NCBI GenBank assembly: GCA_002354055.1
Contig: DEKW01000009.1
Coordinates: forward strand, 1-64,000
Reading direction: 5' to 3'
Source: Bacteroidales bacterium UBA2712
GTDB lineage: Bacteria; Bacteroidota; Bacteroidia; Bacteroidales; Paludibacteraceae
Length of the DNA: 64,000 nucleotides
The position numbers and the translations under genes were made by a program. Each line of letters begins with the position of its first letter. Position 1 is the first letter of the stretch. The notes below the pieces were generated by a model. The model was not told where the DNA came from and did not search any database. It saw only the letters and a program-made list of their open reading frames with translations. This document shows positions 41,699 through 50,942 of this stretch, one piece after another.

Positions 41699-42326
41699 AA
41701 TTGAAAATACAATAGGGAACAAAGGTACAGATCATGCCGAGCAGCCATCCGGTGCAGACCTGCGCGGCGGTATGTGCGTCAAGATACAGCCGTGCCCACA
41801 TCAGGAGCCATGACAGGCCTAAGAAAAGACATAGTGTGCCCCAAGTCGGGTAGGCACCTAACCCCAGGCAGTAAGTGAGCACCCCACCCATGAGGCCGCC
41901 TAATCCGGTCAGGTGTGCGCTGATCTTCCACCAGTGATTGATGATGGCGACCAGGCCGATTGCCAGCGTAGCACCGATAGCTACGCAGCTGATGAAGACA
42001 GGCGCATGGAGAATTTGTACCAGTAGATAACTCCAGAATCCAAAGCCTAAAGCGGAATATAAATACGGAATCGTGCGCTCGCGCGGGTCGTCTATATTCA
42101 GGTCCTTCACGTCTCCTTTCTTCATCATGATCCAGATAGCGGTGATAGGAAGCAGGCAGGTGAGGATAAACGTCCCGATAACAGCCACCGCCACCCAGAC
42201 CCCGGCAAGCGGGGCTATGTGCAGCGAATAGGCATAGCAAAAAAGCGCTATGCCGTACGTCGGCACGAAAAGCGGGTAGAGTACCACGCTCAGGGTTTTG
42301 GCTATTATGTCCAGGATTTTTGTCAT
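41688..42326 (-). CDS. PAP2-family membrane phosphatase
   Basis: A 212-residue protein with about six membrane helices. KDLNIDDPRERTIPY (about 73-87), KISAHLTG (about 134-141) and ARLYLDAHTAAQVCTG (about 179-194) correspond to the three PAP2 phosphatase motifs, with the second shortened (SAH). It may dephosphorylate a lipid such as lipid A or an isoprenoid pyrophosphate; the substrate is not evident. The ATG overlaps the rpoN stop (ATGA). Confidence 0.75.
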   Translation of the reverse strand: MTKILDIIAKTLSVVLYPLFVPTYGIALFCYAYSLHIAPLAGVWVAVAVIGTFILTCLLPITAIWIMMKKGDVKDLNIDDPRERTIPYLYSALGFGFWSYLLVQILHAPVFISCVAIGATLAIGLVAIINHWWKISAHLTGLGGLMGGVLTYCLGLGAYPTWGTLCLFLGLSWLLMWARLYLDAHTAAQVCTGWLLGMICTFVPYCIFNYAL

Positions 42327-43819
42327 AGACTTTTGCGCATGCGAGCCGGTTGGATTCCTAATAAATCGCGGTACTTAGCAATAGTCCGCCGGGCAATGGG
42401 GTAGCCGTTTTGCGCCATCATCTCTACTAACTGTTCGTCCGTCAGCGGGTTACGTTTGTCCTCGGCATCGATGATCTCTTGCAGTTTTTTCTTGATCTCA
42501 CGCGTGGATACCTCGTCGCCATCGGCGTTGGTCATGGATTCTGAGAAGAAGTACTTCAGAGGATAGATGCCGAATCGCGTCTGGACGTACTTGCTGTTGC
42601 TCACACGCGAGATGGTGGAGACATCGTAACCTGTGCGGTCCGCGATGTCTTGCAGAATCATGGGCTTGAGGCTGGTCTCTTCGCCATCCAGGAAGAAGTC
42701 ATACTGGGCCTTGAGAATAGCCGTCATGGTCTTCATAAGCGTCTCATTGCGTTGCTTGATAGCATCAATGAACCACTGCGCGGAGTCCAGCTTCTGCTTG
42801 ATGAACTGCGCCGCCTCGCGATTCTCTTTGGACTTGGGCATGGCGTTATACTCCGCTAACATATTGGTATATTCACGGCTGACATGCAGTTCCGGGATAT
42901 CGCCGGTGTTGAGAACGACGAATAACTCCTCGTCGCGTTCCTCGATGGAGAAATCCGGGATGATCGTCTCCCGTTGAGTCTCGTACATGTTACCCGTAAA
43001 GGCGTTGGCGGGTTTCTGATTCAGGCGAATAATCTCCTGTACTGCCTCTTGGAATGCCTCGTCCGTGCAGCCGATCCGCTGCATGATTTTGTCGTAGTGG
43101 TGCTTGGAGAAGGAATCAAAATGGTCCGCCAGAATCGTGTGAGCTAACTCTATGGCAGCTGTTTGAGGTTTGCTCTCCAACTGTTTTAATAAGCATTCCT
43201 GCAAATTCGCGCTGGCAATGCCGGGAGGATCAAACTCCTTGATCTGGCGTACGATAGACTCCATCTCTTCATCGGTGACAGTGATCTGCTCCTGGAACAT
43301 TATATCATCGACCAACTGCTCGGTCGTACGGCGTAAATATCCATCGTCGTCAATGTTGCCCAATACCCATTTTGCTATATGCCGCTGCGGCTTGGTCATC
43401 TTCGTCAGATAGACCTGCGCTTTCAGCTCCTCAATGAGGCTGCTTCCTCCGATGATAGGCACCTCGCGGCGGTCCTCGTCTATCGGGCTTTGTTGGGGAC
43501 GAAGCATATAACTCGGCGTCTCGTCGTCGGAGATATACTGCTCATAGTTAAAGTCCTCATTTTGCAGCGGGTCTCGGTCGCGTCCGTTCTCAAAACCATC
43601 GTCCGGCTGGTAGTTCTCGTCAAACTCATCGAACCCTTCGGCTAATGCCTCCGGGCTCTCATCGCGACCTTCCTCCAATGCGGGGTTTTCCTGCAACTCC
43701 TCATTGATACGTTGGTTCAACTCGATAGAAGGCAACTCGAGCATACGAATTACCTGAATCTGTGCGGGCGACAACTTGGTTGTCTGCGTAAGGGTTTGAG
43801 AGAGACCGAATTTTTGCAT
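42323..43819 (-). CDS. rpoN: RNA polymerase sigma-54 factor
   Basis: A 498-residue sigma-54. The Gln- and Leu-rich activator region is at 1-50 (LSQTLTQTTKLSPAQIQVIRML), an acidic linker spans about 55-115, the core-binding domain follows, and the RpoN box ARRTIAKYRD is at 476-485 (consensus ARRTVAKYRE). It directs polymerase to -24/-12 promoters with AAA+ activators; none of those activators is in this window. Three nt after the aminotransferase gene, in the long nusB-headed run. Confidence 0.95.
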   Translation of the reverse strand: MQKFGLSQTLTQTTKLSPAQIQVIRMLELPSIELNQRINEELQENPALEEGRDESPEALAEGFDEFDENYQPDDGFENGRDRDPLQNEDFNYEQYISDDETPSYMLRPQQSPIDEDRREVPIIGGSSLIEELKAQVYLTKMTKPQRHIAKWVLGNIDDDGYLRRTTEQLVDDIMFQEQITVTDEEMESIVRQIKEFDPPGIASANLQECLLKQLESKPQTAAIELAHTILADHFDSFSKHHYDKIMQRIGCTDEAFQEAVQEIIRLNQKPANAFTGNMYETQRETIIPDFSIEERDEELFVVLNTGDIPELHVSREYTNMLAEYNAMPKSKENREAAQFIKQKLDSAQWFIDAIKQRNETLMKTMTAILKAQYDFFLDGEETSLKPMILQDIADRTGYDVSTISRVSNSKYVQTRFGIYPLKYFFSESMTNADGDEVSTREIKKKLQEIIDAEDKRNPLTDEQLVEMMAQNGYPIARRTIAKYRDLLGIQPARMRKSL

Positions 43820-43822
43820 AAT

Positions 43823-44983
43823 TTATCCGATTAGTTCCAAGACGGAAGAGGTGATATAAGCTAACTGTTCGTCGTCCAACTCCGTGTGCATCGGCAGCGA
43901 CAGGACGCAAGAGGCTAATTTCTCAGCAACAGGGAAATCGCCGTCTTTATAACGTGGATCGAGGTACGCTTTCTGCTGATGCAGCGGTACCGGGTAGTAG
44001 ATCATCGCAGGAATACCACGCTCGGCTAATCCCTCGCGCAACTTGTCGCGGTCGGCTCCTACTACACGTAGGGTATATTGGTGATAGACGTGTGTCGAAT
44101 GGGGCTCATGGCCAGGAATCAGCAGTTTGTCGTTGCCTTCAAACGCTTTGTCGTAGTAGGCAGCAGCGCGTTGACGGGCAGCGATATACTCATCCAAGTG
44201 GGGGAGTTTAGCATCCAAAACGGCAGCCTGAATGCTATCCAGACGGCTATTCACACCGATCATGTCATGGTGATAGCGAACAACCATTCCGTGGTTGGCG
44301 ATAGCACGCATGCGAGCTGCCAGATCGTCGTCGTTGGTGAAGATAGCACCGCCGTCTCCGTAGCAACCGAGGTTCTTTGAGGGGAAGAAACTGGTACAAC
44401 CGATATGACCGATGGTACCTGCCTGCTTGGTCTCGCCGTTAGCGAACGTATATTTCGCTCCGATAGCCTGACATGCGTCCTCTACGACAAAGAGGTGATG
44501 CTCTTTGGCGAGAGCCATGATAGCCTCCATGTTGGCGCATTGACCGAACAGGTGTACCGGCACGATGGCTTTGGTATGCGGAGTGATGGCTTTGCGAACG
44601 GACTCGATATCCATATTCATCGTGTCCCACTCTACATCGACCACCACCGGTGTCAGACCCAAGAGAGCTACTACTTCGGCGGTAGCGATAAAGGTAAAGG
44701 TCGGGGTGATCACTTCATCTCCCGGCTTCAGACCAAGTCCCATCAGCGCTATCTGTAACGCGTCGGTTCCATTACCGACGTTGATGACATGCTTGGCGCC
44801 GGTATATGCCTCCAGATGTGCCTGAAAATCCGACACTTTCTGACCTTTTACGAACGCTGCGGATTCAATCACTTCCTGTATCCCGGCGTCTATATCCTGC
44901 TTGATTCGCTGATATTGCGATTGCAGGTCAACCATCTGAATTTTTTTCTTAGGCGCAAGGCCACGATTAACTTCGTTTTTCAT
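43823..44983 (-). CDS. DegT/DnrJ/EryC1 aminotransferase, WbpE/ArnB-like
   Basis: A 386-residue PLP enzyme with FFPSKNLGCYGDGGA (about 197-211) holding the PLP lysine, GNGTDALQIAL (about 71-81) and VVEDACQAIGAKY (about 165-177). The family makes amino sugars for surface glycans; the SKNLGCYGDGG form is closest in memory to UDP-3-keto-GlcNAcA aminotransferases (WbpE/WlbC). It differs from the WecE-type enzyme at 17778, which has HETKN. No other sugar genes adjoin it, so its substrate comes from elsewhere. ATG overlaps the YbbR-like stop (ATGA). Confidence 0.85.
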   Translation of the reverse strand: MKNEVNRGLAPKKKIQMVDLQSQYQRIKQDIDAGIQEVIESAAFVKGQKVSDFQAHLEAYTGAKHVINVGNGTDALQIALMGLGLKPGDEVITPTFTFIATAEVVALLGLTPVVVDVEWDTMNMDIESVRKAITPHTKAIVPVHLFGQCANMEAIMALAKEHHLFVVEDACQAIGAKYTFANGETKQAGTIGHIGCTSFFPSKNLGCYGDGGAIFTNDDDLAARMRAIANHGMVVRYHHDMIGVNSRLDSIQAAVLDAKLPHLDEYIAARQRAAAYYDKAFEGNDKLLIPGHEPHSTHVYHQYTLRVVGADRDKLREGLAERGIPAMIYYPVPLHQQKAYLDPRYKDGDFPVAEKLASCVLSLPMHTELDDEQLAYITSSVLELIG

Positions 44984-45894
44984 TGTTCTAAGATAAATTC
45001 CACTACGCCGGGATAGGCCCAGGCGGCAGTGATATAAGGGTTTGTGTAGCTGATCTCCACATCTAACTTATCGGTTCGTTCCGGAGAATAAGTGCACCAG
45101 GCATGGATGTCATTCGCTTTTACCTGCGCAAAATGGTTCATACCTACTCGCACACTCACTTCTACTTCTTTTGGGAAAAGGCGGACGTGATAGCCCTCCG
45201 GTACACCTTTTATATGTATCGGGATAGCGAATTTCTTCTCCGTAAACCGCTCTGCGATGATGCACAGATCCACACTGTCTTCCTCTGCACGGATGCCTTG
45301 CGGCACCTCGATGGCGCATCGTACACGCATGGTATCGCTGACTTCACTGAGGTCCTGCCACTCGGTATAGAGTGTGTCGATAGGGGAGAGGTTTTTTTCG
45401 TCGCCGAAGATCTTCATCTGCTTGCGGCTGAGTGCCGGTTGCCCGATGATCTGGTACTCATTGGCGGTTTTCAGGTCGCCTCTAAACATCAGAAGCACGC
45501 TCTTCTCCTGCTCGGTAAAGAAATCGCATGTGATGTCCTCCGGCTGCGTCTCAATCAGGCGGCTCGTACCTTGCAGAATATCGCTGATACTTCGCCTGAG
45601 GGCATCCGAGGGGATGTAGATACGTCCTCTCTCTCCGTGGATATACGAATGCAGATCGATGGTCAGGCGCAGAGGGTCGCGGTGGTATGTGTTGAGCCGT
45701 GCGCCGGCGTCGCGAACCTCAATCATCACCGTATCCGGCAGCCCGGGGGCTTTCAGACCGATGGCGTCCGGCTTACCGGTATATTGAATCAGTACCGGCA
45801 CACGGGTGTTGCGCACCGACTGCATTGCGTGACCATACCAGACAAGCGTAGCTATGATCACAAAAAGCAGAAATGTTAGAACGTCGCGTCTCAC
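44980..45894 (-). CDS. YbbR-like domain protein
   Basis: A 304-residue protein with one N-terminal membrane helix (about 5-25) and extracytoplasmic beta-rich YbbR-like repeats (IPVHIKG-type strand seen as FAIPIHIKGVPEGYHV at about 219-234). In Bacteroidota the usual order is nusB-yajC-ybbR-coaE; coaE is not found here. Function unknown, possibly an envelope scaffold. 3 nt after yajC. Confidence 0.8.
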   Translation of the reverse strand: MRRDVLTFLLFVIIATLVWYGHAMQSVRNTRVPVLIQYTGKPDAIGLKAPGLPDTVMIEVRDAGARLNTYHRDPLRLTIDLHSYIHGERGRIYIPSDALRRSISDILQGTSRLIETQPEDITCDFFTEQEKSVLLMFRGDLKTANEYQIIGQPALSRKQMKIFGDEKNLSPIDTLYTEWQDLSEVSDTMRVRCAIEVPQGIRAEEDSVDLCIIAERFTEKKFAIPIHIKGVPEGYHVRLFPKEVEVSVRVGMNHFAQVKANDIHAWCTYSPERTDKLDVEISYTNPYITAAWAYPGVVEFILEQ

Positions 45895-45897
45895 GAT

Positions 45898-46239
45898 TTA
45901 TTTCTTCTCTTCTTTAGCGGCTGCTTGTTGTGCGTCAGCTACGTCAGCGAAGACGCTGTCTTTGCTCACTTTGATTGTTACGTCCTTGGCGATAGTGATG
46001 ATGAAAGTGGTCTCCTGTACCTCTTTGATCTCACCATAGATACCACCGGCGGTAACGACCTTGTCGCCTTTCTTCATGGCCTCTCGTTGTGCTTGAAGCT
46101 CTTTCTGCTTCTTCGTCTGGGGACGAATCATAAAGAAATAGAATACTACGAAAATCAGAATCATCATGATCCAGAAGTACAATTGATTGCCTTGAGCGGC
46201 TGTGCCTGCCTCGGCTTGTAAAAGAATGAAATTAAGCAT
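45898..46239 (-). CDS. yajC: Preprotein translocase subunit YajC
   Basis: A 113-residue protein with a single membrane helix (about 20-40, FWIMMILIFVVFYFFMI) and then the conserved RPQTKKQKELQAQREAMKKG segment. The KVVTAGGIYGEI strand completes the family signature. YajC associates with SecDF and the Sec translocon. It follows nusB after 36 nt. Confidence 0.95.
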   Translation of the reverse strand: MLNFILLQAEAGTAAQGNQLYFWIMMILIFVVFYFFMIRPQTKKQKELQAQREAMKKGDKVVTAGGIYGEIKEVQETTFIITIAKDVTIKVSKDSVFADVADAQQAAAKEEKK

Positions 46240-46275
46240 AATGTATAGTTTTTTATTTTTGTTTCTAAATAGGGT

Positions 46276-47229
46276 TTATTTGAGACTAAGAATTTTGAAG
46301 CACTCTCCGCTGTTCTTGAGATCTCTCAAAATTTCCGTCAGGATGCCGTTGATGAACATATAGCTCTTGTCGCCGGAATAGGTTTTGGCCAACTCTATAT
46401 ATTCGTTCATCGAAACCGTCAGCGCAATCTCCTCAAACTCGAGAATCTCAGCTAACGCGGTCTCCAAAATGATTCGGTCCATGTATGCAATCCGGTCAGC
46501 GTCCCAGTTCTTCAAATGCGAGTTGATCATCTCTTCGTACGAATCGTGCCCCTCAATCGCTTTCTCCAACAACTTGGTGGCAAATCGCAGTTCGTCCTCA
46601 CTGTCGAACATCTCCAAAAGTGCTGTCTCGGGTGTGCTGTCTTCTTTGAAACGCTTGATGGTCTTGATGACATAACTGATGACCACATCGGCATCGGTCG
46701 TCCAATTGGATTTATCCAAAGTCAGCTCCATCTCGTCTAAGCCCTCGGCCAGGATGTCATCGTTCGCCAAGATATTTTGGAAAATGAGCCGCCAAATCTT
46801 CTTGTCGTCCTCGTAAGAACACTCCTCCGCGCTCATATATTGGCGATAAAAATCACTCTCTGTCAGCCTGCGGTAGGTCTCTGCTACCACGGTCATGCCG
46901 CTGTCCCAACTTAGTTTTTGCTCCAGGATGCGATTGCGTAAAGCGCGATTGTCGAAAATCTGTTGTGCAAAGCGGTTCTGTATAAACCGACGGTTAGGTT
47001 GCCATCCCGAGTGAGTCGCACGGGCGCGATTAATCTGTTCCTCCAACTGCTGCTGCGCATAGGCGGTTAACTCGTTCACGAAATCCAGAAGTACGAAATA
47101 CAAGTCGTACGTGTCTGCGAAACTCTTTGTTAACTCTTTGCGTGCGCTCGTCACCGTTTTGTCGCCGTCCTCATAGAAGGCAAACAGCGTTTGGACGACA
47201 CGCGTCCGGACCATAGTTCTGTTAATCAT
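46276..47229 (-). CDS. nusB: Transcription antitermination factor NusB (long Bacteroidota form)
   Basis: A 317-residue protein, about twice the usual NusB length. The C-terminal 140 residues hold the NusB fold (IAYMDRIILETALAEILEF at about 247-265, then INGILTEILRDL); the N-terminal half has another helical bundle (VRTRVVQTLFAFYEDGDK at the start), as usual in Bacteroidota. It binds boxA RNA with NusE during rRNA transcription. It heads a long minus-strand run from the promoter at 47289. Confidence 0.9.
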   Translation of the reverse strand: MINRTMVRTRVVQTLFAFYEDGDKTVTSARKELTKSFADTYDLYFVLLDFVNELTAYAQQQLEEQINRARATHSGWQPNRRFIQNRFAQQIFDNRALRNRILEQKLSWDSGMTVVAETYRRLTESDFYRQYMSAEECSYEDDKKIWRLIFQNILANDDILAEGLDEMELTLDKSNWTTDADVVISYVIKTIKRFKEDSTPETALLEMFDSEDELRFATKLLEKAIEGHDSYEEMINSHLKNWDADRIAYMDRIILETALAEILEFEEIALTVSMNEYIELAKTYSGDKSYMFINGILTEILRDLKNSGECFKILSLK

Positions 47230-47288
47230 ATATTATTTATTATTGTTCGTGTATGTGCGCGCACCATGCGCGCAACTAAAAAATCGCA

Positions 47289-47320
47289 CAAAGATACAAA
47301 AAAATTTGCACATGTGCAAA
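47289..47320 (-). promoter_or_regulatory. nusB promoter
   Basis: TTTG (47317-47320), 20-nt spacer, TATCTTTG (47289-47296). The -33 element is part of the perfect palindrome TTTGCACATGTGCAAA (47305-47320), shared with the divergent promoter. Confidence 0.8.
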
Positions 47321-47336
47321 AAAAAGTGTAATTTTG
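47305..47336 (+). promoter_or_regulatory. Promoter of the DUF3276 gene
   Basis: TTTG (47305-47308), 20-nt spacer, TAATTTTG (47329-47336). It overlaps the nusB promoter back to back through one palindrome, so both genes can be controlled from one site. Confidence 0.8.
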
Positions 47337-47366
47337 CGCAGTTTTTCTCACTAAACTACAAAAAAG

Positions 47367-47732
47367 ATGGAAAATCAGAAGGAAGAAAGACGCGAACAGG
47401 AGATTGTTTACAGCCGTTCGGTCAAAGCAGGGAAGCGTATTTATTACTTAGATGTACGCAAGGCTCGCAACAACGATTTGTATCTCTCTATCACGGAGAG
47501 CAAACGCCGTCAGGCCGAGGAAGGAGAGGCTCCTTCGTTTGAGAAACACAAAGTGTTTCTGTACAAAGAAGACTTTGCTCACTTTACAGAAGGACTTCAA
47601 GATGTCATTGCATTCGTTCAAAACCAATTAGGTACGATCGAGGAGCGTCCGGAGTGGAATCCTGAAAAGGAAGAAAACGCATCGGAAGATGAAGAGCCTA
47701 AGAAGAAAGGTCTCTTCGGCATCTTCAAATAA
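47367..47732 (+). CDS. DUF3276 (PUR-alpha-like nucleic acid-binding) protein
   Basis: A 121-residue protein. YSRSVKAGKRIYYLDVRKARNNDLYLSITESKR, read in pieces over about 16-48, is the PUR-repeat fold of the Bacteroidota/Borrelia Bpur family that binds single-stranded nucleic acid. The C-terminus is acidic then basic (EDEEPKKKGLFGIFK). Divergent from nusB and convergent with coaBC, with an 8-nt overlap of the two 3' ends. Confidence 0.85.
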   Translation: MENQKEERREQEIVYSRSVKAGKRIYYLDVRKARNNDLYLSITESKRRQAEEGEAPSFEKHKVFLYKEDFAHFTEGLQDVIAFVQNQLGTIEERPEWNPEKEENASEDEEPKKKGLFGIFK

Positions 47733-48933
47733 TTACAGCTTCGATTATTTTGTCGGCTATCTCAGTTTTACTTTGCAGCGGTAACTCAACCGAGTTTCCG
47801 TCTGCGGAGAGGATGGTCACGCAGTTGGTGTCGGTTCCAAAACCGGCTCCTTTGTCGCGCAACGAATTGAGGACGATAGCATCCAGCCGTTTGCGCTCCA
47901 ACTTGAGGAGCGCATTCTTTTTTTCATCGTGAGTCTCGAGCGCAAAACCGATTAATCGCTGACCGTCTTTTTTGCTTTCGCCTAACGACCGTGCTATGTC
48001 GGGCGTCAGCACCATACGGAGGTTCATCTCCGTCTGGCCCGGTTGCTTCTTGATCTTCTCATTGGCTTGCTCCGCCGGCGTGAAATCCGCTACCGCAGCG
48101 CATAAGATAGCGGTGTCGGCTTTAGGCCATTCAGCTTGGCAGGCTTCATACATCGATTGCGCACTGATGGCATCTATGCGATGAATCCGCCCGAAAGGAT
48201 TCGTAAACGAGGTACTTACAGCTCCGCACACTAATGTCACTTCTGCGCCTCTGCGTGCGCAAGCCTGAGCGAGCGCAAAACCCATCTTTCCGGTAGAGTA
48301 ATTGCTTATAAACCGAACGGGGTCAATCGCTTCACGCGTACCGCCGGCTGTGATGAGAATGTGTCTGCCGGTGAGATCTTTCTTTGCCAACGCATATTCA
48401 AGTGCCTCTTGCAGCACCTCCACCTCCGGCATCCGGCCTTTGCCTTCCGTGCCGCAAGCTAAGGGACCGCATGCGGGTTCCATGACCGAGATATTCGTCC
48501 ATTTTCGGATGGTCTCGATGGCGTGTTGGGTAGCCGGACTCTCCCACATCTTGTCGTTCATAGCCGGTGCTACCACAATGGGTTTGCGCGCTGTGCAGGA
48601 ACAGATAGTGGTCGTTAGCGCGTCGTCAGCGATGCCGGCTGCCATCTTGGCAAGGACGTTCGCCGTTGCCGGTGCTATGATCATGGCGTCACACCAGTCG
48701 GGCAGGGAAATATGCTCGGTCGAGTGCTCGTTTATAGCGGCGAACACATCCGAATACACCCTGCTTCCCGATACGGTCTGCAGGGTGAGTTCTGTCACGA
48801 ACTCCAGAGCGTTTTTCGTCGTTGCTACCCGCACTTCTGCGCCGGCTTTGACGAGCAAACGGATGAGTTCCGGGATCTTGTAGGCAGCTATGCCGCCGCT
48901 GATCCCCACCAAGATGTGTTTGCCTTTTAGCAT
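47725..48933 (-). CDS. coaBC: Bifunctional phosphopantothenoylcysteine synthetase/decarboxylase
   Basis: A 402-residue fused enzyme of coenzyme A synthesis. The CoaC half (1-180) is a flavin enzyme with the PAMNDKMW and ACGPLACGTEGKGRM motifs, the latter holding the catalytic Cys. The CoaB half (about 190-402) has ITAGGTREAIDPVRFISN and STGKMGFALA. It joins 4'-phosphopantothenate to cysteine and decarboxylates the product. Its ATG overlaps the rpoZ stop (TAATG). Confidence 0.95.
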   Translation of the reverse strand: MLKGKHILVGISGGIAAYKIPELIRLLVKAGAEVRVATTKNALEFVTELTLQTVSGSRVYSDVFAAINEHSTEHISLPDWCDAMIIAPATANVLAKMAAGIADDALTTTICSCTARKPIVVAPAMNDKMWESPATQHAIETIRKWTNISVMEPACGPLACGTEGKGRMPEVEVLQEALEYALAKKDLTGRHILITAGGTREAIDPVRFISNYSTGKMGFALAQACARRGAEVTLVCGAVSTSFTNPFGRIHRIDAISAQSMYEACQAEWPKADTAILCAAVADFTPAEQANEKIKKQPGQTEMNLRMVLTPDIARSLGESKKDGQRLIGFALETHDEKKNALLKLERKRLDAIVLNSLRDKGAGFGTDTNCVTILSADGNSVELPLQSKTEIADKIIEAVII

Positions 48934-49265
48934 TACTTAAGTGCCTCGTCGCGGTTTCCGAGACGGTAAACCAACTCGCCGTCGATAAACTCCTGAGTAG
49001 CCATCAACGATGGTTTCGGCAGACGCTCGTACTGGCGGCTGATCTCAATCTGCTCGCGGTTCTCAAACGTCTCCTCCAGATTGTCCTGAGGAATAGAGAA
49101 ATCCTGCAGTTTGGCGTCCAACTCACGCTTGATACCGGCACTGATCTGATTCGCACGTTTTGCAATGATTGCCACGGTCTCATATACGTTGCCAACCGGC
49201 TCCATGAGCTGGTTTACATCGCGGGTTACCGTGTTCTTGGGGGCTTTAGAATTCTTGTAATCCAT
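48933..49265 (-). CDS. rpoZ: RNA polymerase omega subunit-like protein
   Basis: A 110-residue protein. VGNVYETVAIIAKRANQISAG, in the order NVYE-IIAKRANQI (about 24-42), is the omega/RPB6-type core; the MDYKNSKAPKNTVTRD beginning is common to Bacteroidota members. It stabilises the beta-prime subunit. Lies between bamD (3-nt gap) and coaBC (1-nt overlap), the conserved Bacteroidota order. Confidence 0.88.
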   Translation of the reverse strand: MDYKNSKAPKNTVTRDVNQLMEPVGNVYETVAIIAKRANQISAGIKRELDAKLQDFSIPQDNLEETFENREQIEISRQYERLPKPSLMATQEFIDGELVYRLGNRDEALK

Positions 49266-49268
49266 ATC

Positions 49269-50075
49269 TTATTCTTTTGTTATTTTTCGTATTTGTACCA
49301 TCATCTTATCCGCCTCTTTGCGGTGCTTTGAGGTCGGATATTCGGTGGTAAAATTATAATATTCGTCCTGTGCATCCCGAGCGCGTTCCAACTTCTTGTC
49401 CTCAAAGGAGTTAACCATCTGTTGGTACTTGGCTTGAAGTATCAGCCAACTGAAATCCTCTTGGTATTTATTGCTCGGATAGTTACGTAGCGCATTCTTA
49501 GAGACAATCTCGCAGCTGAGGTAGTTATTTCCCAAGTACGATCCCAAATTGTAGTACAACTGTGCGCTTTTTAATTCCTTCAACGCCAGTTTGTCGTACA
49601 TCTCGCTCATCTCCTGGTATGCCTGCTCGGCGTAAGGACTCTCCGGGTACAACTCTACGAATTGCGTGAACGCATCGATGGCTTTCCGGGTTATGCCCTG
49701 GTCCAGACGGGCATCTGGCGAATCGAGGTACTGGCAGTGACCCACCTGGAAGTATGCCTCCGCTGCATATTTGCCTTTCGGATAATTGCGGATATAAGCC
49801 TGATAGTAGTCCGTTGCGGACTCATAACTCTTCTGTCCCATATAACTCCGCGCCAGGTATGCCAGAATGTCTTCCGATCGCTCCGTTCCCTTATAATATG
49901 AACTCACATCGTCCAGAAGGGTCTGCGATTTGACGTACTGTTTGTTGTTAAAATAGCGCAAAGCTGCCTGGTATTTCTCCTCCGGATCGCGCGATTTCAA
50001 CAGACGCTGGTAGTCGCCGCAAGCGGAAAAAACAACCGTCACAAATAGTAATATAATTAATCCTTTTATGCGCAT
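49269..50075 (-). CDS. bamD: Outer membrane assembly lipoprotein BamD
   Basis: A 268-residue lipoprotein. The signal peptide ends at Cys19 (FVTVVFSAC). Five TPR-like repeats follow; examples are KYQAALRYFNNKQYVKSQTL (about 33-52) and YYQAYIRNYPKGKYAAEAYF (about 87-106). BamD works with BamA to insert outer-membrane beta-barrels. First gene of bamD-rpoZ-coaBC, behind a promoter at 50093. Confidence 0.92.
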   Translation of the reverse strand: MRIKGLIILLFVTVVFSACGDYQRLLKSRDPEEKYQAALRYFNNKQYVKSQTLLDDVSSYYKGTERSEDILAYLARSYMGQKSYESATDYYQAYIRNYPKGKYAAEAYFQVGHCQYLDSPDARLDQGITRKAIDAFTQFVELYPESPYAEQAYQEMSEMYDKLALKELKSAQLYYNLGSYLGNNYLSCEIVSKNALRNYPSNKYQEDFSWLILQAKYQQMVNSFEDKKLERARDAQDEYYNFTTEYPTSKHRKEADKMMVQIRKITKE

Positions 50076-50092
50076 TTTTCCAAAATAGCCCG

Positions 50093-50124
50093 CAAAATTA
50101 CAACAATTTTTTCATATATGCAAG
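50093..50124 (-). promoter_or_regulatory. bamD promoter
   Basis: CTTG (50121-50124), 20-nt spacer beginning CATATATG, TAATTTTG (50093-50100). The start codon is about 18 nt downstream. Confidence 0.75.
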
Positions 50125-50161
50125 ACCTAAGCCAATTTTTTTAGTGTTTTTGCTGAATTTT

Positions 50162-50193
50162 CTTGCATATATCAATTTTTTGTTGTATCTTTG
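50162..50193 (+). promoter_or_regulatory. pdxJ promoter
   Basis: CTTG (50162-50165), 20-nt spacer beginning CATATATC, TATCTTTG (50186-50193). Divergent from the bamD promoter, with the two -33 elements 37 nt apart. Confidence 0.75.
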
Positions 50194-50228
50194 CCGAAAA
50201 TTTGAAATCTCTTTATAGAACGAGGGTC

Positions 50229-50942
50229 ATGACGAAGCTGAGTGTGAATATTAATAAGGTCGCTACGTTGCGTAATGCGCGCGGCGGGAATGTACCGGAT
50301 GTACAGCGTTTTGCAGTGGATTGCGAGCTCTTTGGAGCCCAGGGAATCACGGTTCATCCGCGCCCGGATGAGCGGCATATACGCAAGGAGGATGTGTACC
50401 AGCTCAAATCGATGGTTACCACGGAGTTGAACGTCGAGGGGAATCCTACGGAGGAGTTTCTCGCGTTGGTTACGGATATACGGCCGACCCAGGTGACTTT
50501 GGTGCCCGATGATCCTTCGCAGTTGACCTCTAACCACGGATGGGATACGAAACGTCATTTGGATTTCCTCAAAGGCGTGGTGAATCAACTGCACGCCTAT
50601 CGGATTCGCGTCAGCATTTTCGTAGATCCGGATCCGTTGATGGTCGAGTATGCGCTGCGAACTGGCGCTGACCGTGTGGAGTTATATACCGGCCCGTACG
50701 CAGAGATGTTTGTCGAGGACCCGAAAAAGGCAATCGAGAAATATCGTCCGGCGGCGGAGAAGGCGCACGAGTTGGGACTGGGCATGAACGCAGGGCACGA
50801 CTTGAACCTCAAGAATCTCAAACCCTTTGTGAAAGCTTTCCCTTGGACCGCAGAAGTATCCATCGGGCATGCCATCATTTGTGACGCACTCTACCTCGGA
50901 ATCCAGGAGACGATTCAGGAGTACTTGGACTTGCTAAAATGA
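50229..50942 (+). CDS. pdxJ: Pyridoxine 5'-phosphate synthase
   Basis: A 237-residue TIM-barrel enzyme that closes the pyridoxine ring from 1-deoxyxylulose 5-phosphate and 3-amino-2-oxopropyl phosphate in vitamin B6 synthesis. LSVNINKVATLRNARGG (4-20), GITVHPRPDERHI (about 41-53) and GMNAGHDLNLKNL (about 186-198) are signatures. The start at 50229 (MTKLSVN) is chosen because the frame upstream runs through the promoter. The stop is followed directly by an 11-bp repeat array and exbB. Confidence 0.96.
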   Translation: MTKLSVNINKVATLRNARGGNVPDVQRFAVDCELFGAQGITVHPRPDERHIRKEDVYQLKSMVTTELNVEGNPTEEFLALVTDIRPTQVTLVPDDPSQLTSNHGWDTKRHLDFLKGVVNQLHAYRIRVSIFVDPDPLMVEYALRTGADRVELYTGPYAEMFVEDPKKAIEKYRPAAEKAHELGLGMNAGHDLNLKNLKPFVKAFPWTAEVSIGHAIICDALYLGIQETIQEYLDLLK

